From: DATJZH01 sp035499215 | GTDB taxonomy: Bacteria > Actinomycetota > Actinomycetes > Streptosporangiales > Streptosporangiaceae | Length of the DNA: 9,943 nucleotides | Direction of reading: 5' to 3' | Assembly: GCA_035499215.1 (NCBI GenBank) | Contig: DATJZH010000212.1 | Span: forward strand, 1-9,943 | Shown here: in pieces, positions 6,277 through 9,943 of the stretch | Numbering within the stretch: position 1 is the first letter of the stretch | How the letters are laid out: each line of letters begins with the position of its first letter | The notes under the pieces: model-generated | Told to the model about the DNA's origin: nothing | Seen by the model: only the letters and a program-made list of their open reading frames with translations | Databases searched by the model: none | Translations under genes and position numbers: made by a program

Positions 6277-6887
6277 GGCAGGCTCCCCTCAGGGTGACCG
6301 GCCAGCAAGGCGCGGAGCTTGGCCAGGCAGCGGCCGCGAGTGGGACCTACGCTGCCGAGTGGCATGCCGAGTTCGGCCGCCACTGCCTGATAATCCGGGC
6401 GCGGCACGAAGGCAATGATCCGCAGCAGCTCCTGGCAGCGCGCCGAGAGCTGGCTGATGGCAGCCCACAGAGCTCGCCGCTGATCGTCGATGATGGCCTG
6501 CTCCTCGGAGCCAGGTCCCTGGTCGGGCAGCGCGCAGAGCCAGTCCTGGTCGGCAGGAAGCTGCCTGCGCCCTGCGGCGCGCACCCGCCACGCTTCCCGC
6601 CTCGTGGTGATGACCAGCCAGCCGGTCAGCGCCGTCGAGGTGTGGATGCGGTGCAGGTGAGAGATCAGGCGCAGCCATGCCGTCTGCAGCACGTCCTCCG
6701 CGTCACCGGGATTCAGCCTTGCGGCACGCGCGACCTGCCACAACAGCGGGCTGAGTTCGGTCACAATCTGGCCTAGCGCATCATCGCTTCCGGCCCTGGC
6801 GGCGCGCACCAGGCCCGCGATCCGCGCGCTGCGATCCGGCTGGCCGGCTGGCACCGTGACGGGCCTGCGGTCATCCACCGCGATCAA
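6273..6887 (-). CDS. ECF-like RNA polymerase sigma factor (sigma-70 regions 2 and 4)
   Basis: The 204-residue protein should direct RNA polymerase to a dedicated promoter set. Region 2 spans about 25-107: 'LVRAARAGSDDALGQIV' opens it, 'DAEDVLQTAWLRLISHLHRI' (62-81) is the core-binding part, and 'ALTGWLVITTRREAWRVRA' (86-104) is the -10 recognition helix. Region 4 spans about 140-195: 'ISQLSARCQELLRIIAF' (144-160), then the helix-turn-helix 'DYQAVAAELGMPLGSVGPTR' (165-184) and 'GRCLAKLRALL' (185-195). Regions 1 and 3 are absent, as in ECF factors. It has no transmembrane anti-sigma neighbour, unlike many ECF genes. TTG 6887 overlaps the S8 stop (TTGA). GTG 6878, three codons later and 9 nt after CAGGG, has the better ribosome binding site and may be the true start. 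Autoregulation of the operon is likely by analogy but not shown by a recognisable promoter. Confidence 0.92.
   Translation of the reverse strand: MIAVDDRRPVTVPAGQPDRSARIAGLVRAARAGSDDALGQIVTELSPLLWQVARAARLNPGDAEDVLQTAWLRLISHLHRIHTSTALTGWLVITTRREAWRVRAAGRRQLPADQDWLCALPDQGPGSEEQAIIDDQRRALWAAISQLSARCQELLRIIAFVPRPDYQAVAAELGMPLGSVGPTRGRCLAKLRALLAGHPEGSLP
6283..6290 (-). promoter_or_regulatory. Ribosome binding site inside the sigma gene for the 170-residue protein
   Basis: GAGGGGAG on the minus strand lies six bases before GTG 6276, inside the last codons of the sigma gene. Together with the GTGA stop/start overlap it indicates translational coupling. Confidence 0.6.
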
Positions 6888-8713
6888 CCCTGCCAGCCGA
6901 TGTTCTTCAGGGCAGCCAGCGTCCGCTTTGTGGCTGCCAGCTGCCCTGGAAGATCTAGCCGCAGTCCAAGCGCCGGATCGGCCGCTCCCTCCAGCAGCGA
7001 TCTGGCGATGTGGGCGGCCAGCAGCGGAGCCGAGAATGAGGTACCGCTCCAGACAGCGAAGCCGCCCCTGTAGTTGTCCGGGTCAAGCGCCTCACGCTCG
7101 CCGGGCAGGGAGGTGTCCGGCGGCACCTCGCTGGCGGGGTGGGCGCGCATCCTGATCTCAGGGCTGCGGCTGCCGTTGATGTCCATCGGGAAGGTGCTGA
7201 CCACGGCCGCGCCAGCGGCCCAGGCCGTCGTCCAATGGCCGCCGTCACTGAAGAGTGCCTTGGAGCCGTCCGGGTTGAGCGCGCCCACGCTGATCACGGG
7301 CACCCGGCCCGCCGGGGCCGGCTCCTCGGTGAACGCCGCGGGGTAGAACTTGCGGCTGGTGGCGTAGTTTCCCGCCGCGGCGACGACGGCGACGCCCATG
7401 CCGAGCAGCACGTCGATCACCTGCCAGAGCCCGGAACTGTAGGCCACGTCGGCTGCGGACTCGCTGAAGTAACCCAGCGACAGCGAGACCACGTCGACCA
7501 TCGCGGCCAGGTCACCTTCCTCGGCGGATGCGACCCGCTCGGCAATCAGGCGCAGTGCGCAGATCAGGTCGCCTTCGTTGACAAGGCCGTCGCTGTGCAT
7601 GATCCGCACGGAAAGGACCCTGGCATCGGGGGCGACCTGGCGCACGATTCCAGCGATGAACGTGCCGTGGCCCGTCTCGGTGTCAAGCTCGCCGACCAGC
7701 CGGTCCGCCGTGACCGGGTTGTCCCACGGATGCTTGATCAGCTGGCGCGGCCGGTCACCAGCGGCGGCCGCCCGCTCGCCCTCCGTGTAGATGACATGCT
7801 GCATTTCATGATCGACCGCGACAAAGCCGTCAGCGGCAGTAAGGTAACCGCCCGCCGGATCCGCTCGGACGTCCAGCCAGGTATGCGCCCGGACGCCGGT
7901 GTCCAGCACGGCGACCACCGGACGCCGGCCGAACCCGGACTTGCACCTCTCGGCCGGCCTGCGTCTGGGCGCGTCGAGGGAGACTGCGACCGGGATTCGG
8001 GTATCGCCGCCCCTGTACACGTAGGAGTCGGTACTGCCGGGTCCGGTGACGCCGCTGCTCTCGCTGGCCGGGCTGCCCGACACGCCGCTGCTCTCGCTGG
8101 CCGGGCTCCCGGTGATGGCCGAGCCGACGAGCAGGTGCTCCAGGGAGATCCGGCGGACAGCCTGCTCGCTCAGCGCCGGATGCTCCCGCGCGCTGACCGC
8201 CGCTCGCAGCGCCTGCAGCGCCACCCACGCGTCGATCACCACGGGGAGCGCTGCCTTGCCGTCCGCCGGGATCGCCGGCACCAGGACCGCCGGCCGGGGC
8301 AGCCGCCGCAGCACGCCCGCGGCCGGCTCGCTGCCGCGCGCCTCGCCGCGGCCGGGCGCAGGCAGACGCAGCCTCATCCCGACGCGGGCGAGCACCATGT
8401 GGACTGCCGCGATGAAATCTGATTCCTGCAGCAGGTCGCCCGGGACCAGCAGCGCCCTGGCCCGGTATACCGTCGACCGTGGCGTCTGCCAGCCAGGGAC
8501 CGCCGCGGCTTCGCCGGGGTCGAGCACGAGGGCCCCGTGCCGCTGCAGCAGCGCTGCCGACAGGCTGATCTGACCAGGCGCTGAGTCGCCATCGCCCTGC
8601 CCCGCCCGGTGACCATCGCGACGGGGCTCAATGTACCAATTAATGTCTCGCTCTGGAATATGCAACGCCACCTCATCCTGTATCCGCAAATCGCGCAGAA
8701 AGTCCAGCAGCAA
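6884..8713 (-). CDS. Cytoplasmic subtilisin-like S8 serine peptidase with N-terminal accessory domain
   Basis: This 609-residue first gene of the operon encodes a peptidase with the complete S8 triad: Asp271 in 'VVAVLDTGV', His349 in 'TGHGTFIAG', Ser559 in 'WSGTSFSAPLLAAHIA', plus the oxyanion Asn449 in 'AAAGNY'. The catalytic domain covers about 262-575. An insertion rich in Asp/His/Arg separates Asp271 and His349. Residues 1-200 form an unrelated accessory domain ('LRDLRIQDEVALHIPERD' at the start, 'VVIDAWVALQALRAAV' at 158-173). A Ser/Gly-rich linker with two copies of an 11-residue repeat (202-223) joins the two. No signal peptide, propeptide cleavage site or membrane segment is visible, so it is probably intracellular, unlike most secreted subtilases. 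TTG 8713 follows an in-frame TAA by only seven codons and lacks a clear ribosome binding site. GTG 8671, preceded by AGGA, is an alternative that would drop 14 residues. Its job within the sigma/CHAT system is unknown. Confidence 0.92.
   Translation of the reverse strand: MLLDFLRDLRIQDEVALHIPERDINWYIEPRRDGHRAGQGDGDSAPGQISLSAALLQRHGALVLDPGEAAAVPGWQTPRSTVYRARALLVPGDLLQESDFIAAVHMVLARVGMRLRLPAPGRGEARGSEPAAGVLRRLPRPAVLVPAIPADGKAALPVVIDAWVALQALRAAVSAREHPALSEQAVRRISLEHLLVGSAITGSPASESSGVSGSPASESSGVTGPGSTDSYVYRGGDTRIPVAVSLDAPRRRPAERCKSGFGRRPVVAVLDTGVRAHTWLDVRADPAGGYLTAADGFVAVDHEMQHVIYTEGERAAAAGDRPRQLIKHPWDNPVTADRLVGELDTETGHGTFIAGIVRQVAPDARVLSVRIMHSDGLVNEGDLICALRLIAERVASAEEGDLAAMVDVVSLSLGYFSESAADVAYSSGLWQVIDVLLGMGVAVVAAAGNYATSRKFYPAAFTEEPAPAGRVPVISVGALNPDGSKALFSDGGHWTTAWAAGAAVVSTFPMDINGSRSPEIRMRAHPASEVPPDTSLPGEREALDPDNYRGGFAVWSGTSFSAPLLAAHIARSLLEGAADPALGLRLDLPGQLAATKRTLAALKNIGWQG
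8049..8114 (-). repeat. 33-bp tandem duplication in the S8 peptidase linker
   Basis: Two adjacent 33-bp units (8049-8081 and 8082-8114) are identical over their first 26 bases and encode GSPASESSGV followed by T or S. The duplication is in frame and lengthens the flexible linker between the N-terminal domain and the protease domain. The near-identity suggests recent origin. Confidence 0.85.
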
Positions 8714-8761
8714 AGTGGGGCCGTGCCACCGCGGTTATCAGAGCCCCGCGGCCGCCGCGAA

Positions 8762-8778
8762 ATACGTAAGGATACATA
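8762..8778 (-). promoter_or_regulatory. AT-rich heptamer pair, candidate promoter or operator of the operon
   Basis: ATACGTA (8762-8768) and ATACATA (8772-8778) repeat with a 10-bp period, one helical turn, about 50-65 nt before the first gene of the operon. On the minus strand TATGTA and TACGTA could serve as -10 boxes. No good -35 or ECF-type -35/-10 pair was found around them. It is either the promoter core or a binding site for a regulator. Confidence 0.3.
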
Positions 8779-8977
8779 ACGAATTGACGACGGCCAACAG
8801 GGCCGTGCGCCGGCGTCGCTCGAAGCGATCAGGCGGCCCGGGAGCGGGGTGCGCGGGCCACTCGTGCGCCGCGCGTCGCGACGAGCGACTACCGCAAGAG
8901 TGCTGACGGGGAAGCGCGGGACGCACATGAGCCGCATGCCCGCCATGCAGTGTGACCGCGGCATCCCGGGCCGGCGG

Positions 8978-9039
8978 GCCAGGGGCTGGCGGGGGACGGG
9001 CCAGGCCCTGGCCCGGTGTCCCGGTGGCCGGGCCGGCCA
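8978..9039 (-). terminator. Cluster of three GC-rich hairpins after the beta-helix gene
   Basis: Three perfect inverted repeats follow one another. GCCAG/CTGGC (8978-8982 and 8986-8990) has a 3-base loop. CGGGCCAGG/CCTGGCCCG (8997-9005 and 9007-9015) is around one central base. TGGCCGG/CCGGCCA (9025-9031 and 9033-9039) is around one central base. All share a GGCCAG or CTGGCC-type core. They lie 87 nt past the beta-helix stop on the minus strand and before the operon promoter, so they could terminate read-through. There is no T-tract. Confidence 0.42.
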
Positions 9040-9125
9040 GGGGGACGCGCGCCCCCGATCATGGCCCGGCAGGCAGCGTGTGACGCGACAACTCGACTCG
9101 CCCGGCCGGCTGAGTTCGCGAGACC

Positions 9126-9943
9126 TCAGCGAGGCGGCCGGTGACGGTTACCTCTGATCGTATTATTGCTGCCCCTGTTCACGATAGCGCGGCCGGTGTT
9201 ACGCAGATACCGCCCGATTCGATCAAGACCGATATAGTTATTGATCACCCGATTGCCGTGGGTGCGCTTTCGCAGCGTCACGCCATTGCCGTTATTGCCG
9301 CTGATCAGATTCGCCGGCCTTGAGTTGACATCGCCAATGAGATTTTTCCGCGCCGTACCACTTATCAGCACGCCGCCCGCTCGGTTGCCCAAACGTCTCA
9401 TGCCGCCGATCCTGGTGCCGATGAAATCACCGAAGACCCGGTTGCCATGCGCTCTCGCTACTATTGCCAGCCCATAGCCACGATTTCCCGAGAACGTATT
9501 CTGCGGGATCACCGAGCGCCGCGAGCCGCCCACTACGTTATCATGCGCCGTTCCGCTGATGAGGACACCGTCGCGACCATTTGGCAAAGGGGATCCGCCA
9601 TTTGTCGTTAAACCTGCGATATCCGGGTCGATCGTTACTCCGGACGCATCACCAGTTAGTTGGATGCCGTTCTTCTTGTTGCCCGAGAACACATTCGTCC
9701 GGGCAATGTTGTCACCGCCGGTGGATGTTATGAGCAGGCCGTCATTGCCGTTAGGGGCGGCGCCCTTGAATGCTAGCAGGCCGCCAAAGGTATTAAAAGT
9801 AACGAATCTCCTCGCCGTGCCTGTCACGGCTATGCCGTTCAGGCCGTTGCCTGCCGACACGTTCCCCAGCGGAATAACTCCGCCTACCTGGGTATTCACC
9901 GAGGAGCCGTCGACCCGAACGCCGTCCCGCCGGTTACTCACGG
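9126..9943 (-). CDS. C-terminal part of a right-handed parallel beta-helix repeat protein (5' end beyond the right edge)
   Basis: The frame is open from the right edge to TGA 9128-9126, giving about 271 visible residues; GTG 9941 is probably an internal Val, not a start. The protein is built of NosD/pectate-lyase-type beta-helix turns of about 20-25 residues rich in Asn and Gly: 'GNGLNGIAVTGTA', 'NGNDGLLITSTGGDN', 'FSGNKKNGIQLTGDA', 'NGRDGVLISGTAHDN', 'FSGNRGYGLAIVARAHGN', 'GNRAGGVLISGTARKN', 'ISGNNGNGVTLRKRTHGN'. Asn ladders close the turns, and the C-terminus is basic ('IRGNRHRPPR'). Such solenoids usually bind or cleave carbohydrates and are usually exported, but the N-terminus with any signal peptide is outside the window, and no catalytic residues can be assigned. 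Its GC content is visibly lower (hand counts of 9301-9360 and 9721-9780 give about 53% and 60%), hinting at transfer or at constraint from Asn-rich repeats. Confidence 0.85.
   Translation of the reverse strand, partial: VSNRRDGVRVDGSSVNTQVGGVIPLGNVSAGNGLNGIAVTGTARRFVTFNTFGGLLAFKGAAPNGNDGLLITSTGGDNIARTNVFSGNKKNGIQLTGDASGVTIDPDIAGLTTNGGSPLPNGRDGVLISGTAHDNVVGGSRRSVIPQNTFSGNRGYGLAIVARAHGNRVFGDFIGTRIGGMRRLGNRAGGVLISGTARKNLIGDVNSRPANLISGNNGNGVTLRKRTHGNRVINNYIGLDRIGRYLRNTGRAIVNRGSNNTIRGNRHRPPR

Larger units (their letters stand above)
8714..9125. other. Intergenic region upstream of the S8-sigma-CHAT operon
   Basis: Both flanking genes are on the minus strand, so this spacer holds the 3' side of the beta-helix gene and the promoter region of the operon. 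From right to left it contains unassigned GC-rich DNA, three consecutive hairpins (8978-9039), GC-rich sequence, and an AT-rich patch with two ATACRTA heptamers (8762-8778). A 62-codon minus frame (8926-8738, GTG start, TGA stop) would encode a peptide with a hydrophobic C-terminus. It lacks a ribosome binding site and its hydrophobic part coincides with the AT-rich patch, so it is not called as a gene. Confidence 0.55.

Noticed and set aside
7139..8422. Plus-strand open frame of 427 codons antisense to the S8 peptidase
   Set aside because: The S8 frame carries the full catalytic triad. The antisense translation is His/Arg/Asp-rich and motif-free, as expected from the mirrored GC bias.
3131..8713. 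Type III-E CRISPR (Craspase) locus
   Set aside because: There is a TPR-CHAT protein and a sigma factor, but no gRAMP/Cas7-11 effector, no Csx30-like protein that I can recognise, no Cas1 and no direct-repeat/spacer array in the window. Only the logic is compared.
8374..8964. Minus-strand 196-codon frame overlapping the S8 N-terminus, considered as a frameshifted upstream part of S8
   Set aside because: The translation in the overlap is Cys/Arg/Trp-rich noise, while the S8 frame reads sensibly right from its TTG start. No evidence of a broken gene.
1..9943. tRNA, rRNA, insertion sequence or integrase signatures
   Set aside because: No tRNA-like cloverleaf, conserved rRNA stretch, transposase motif or terminal inverted repeat pair with target duplication was seen on either strand.

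Overview
The window looks like chromosome of a high-GC actinomycete (Actinomycetota, probably a filamentous genus). Most genes have strongly G/C-biased third codon positions, GTG and TTG starts are common, and AT-rich DNA is confined to short islands in front of genes. The species cannot be fixed from the sequence. Seven genes and one low-confidence small ORF are supported, plus several hairpins and repeats.

Left part (1-3130). A minus-strand gene runs off the left edge. Its first 126 residues are helical and vaguely phasin-like, and it has a near-perfect Shine-Dalgarno. A 369-bp divergent spacer separates it from a plus-strand five-bladed beta-propeller protein of glycosidase (GH43-like) type. 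A minus-strand PAPS-dependent sulfotransferase converges on that gene. Upstream of the sulfotransferase lies a 388-bp spacer. It holds an AT-rich island and a possible TTA-rich 60-residue small ORF on the plus strand. A strong hairpin follows the large operon to its right.

Central part (3131-8713) is the notable region: a tight four-gene minus-strand operon. In transcription order it encodes a cytoplasmic subtilisin-like (S8) serine peptidase with its own N-terminal domain, an ECF-like sigma factor, a 170-residue protein combining a helical segment with a carboxypeptidase-regulatory-like beta-sandwich, and an 868-residue TPR-CHAT protein with an intact His/Cys dyad. Two successive 4-bp stop/start overlaps and then a 26-bp gap imply co-expression. 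The arrangement suggests a proteolytic sensing cascade coupled to transcription. It resembles in logic, but not in demonstrated homology, the TPR-CHAT protease / cleavable inhibitor / sigma factor arrangement of type III-E CRISPR (Craspase). No CRISPR array or Cas effector is present here.

Right part (8714-9943). A 412-bp spacer contains three consecutive GC-rich hairpins, an AT-rich 10-bp-period repeat and a possible tail-anchored small ORF. It is followed by the C-terminal part of a minus-strand right-handed parallel beta-helix protein that enters from beyond the right edge. That gene is clearly less GC-rich than its neighbours.
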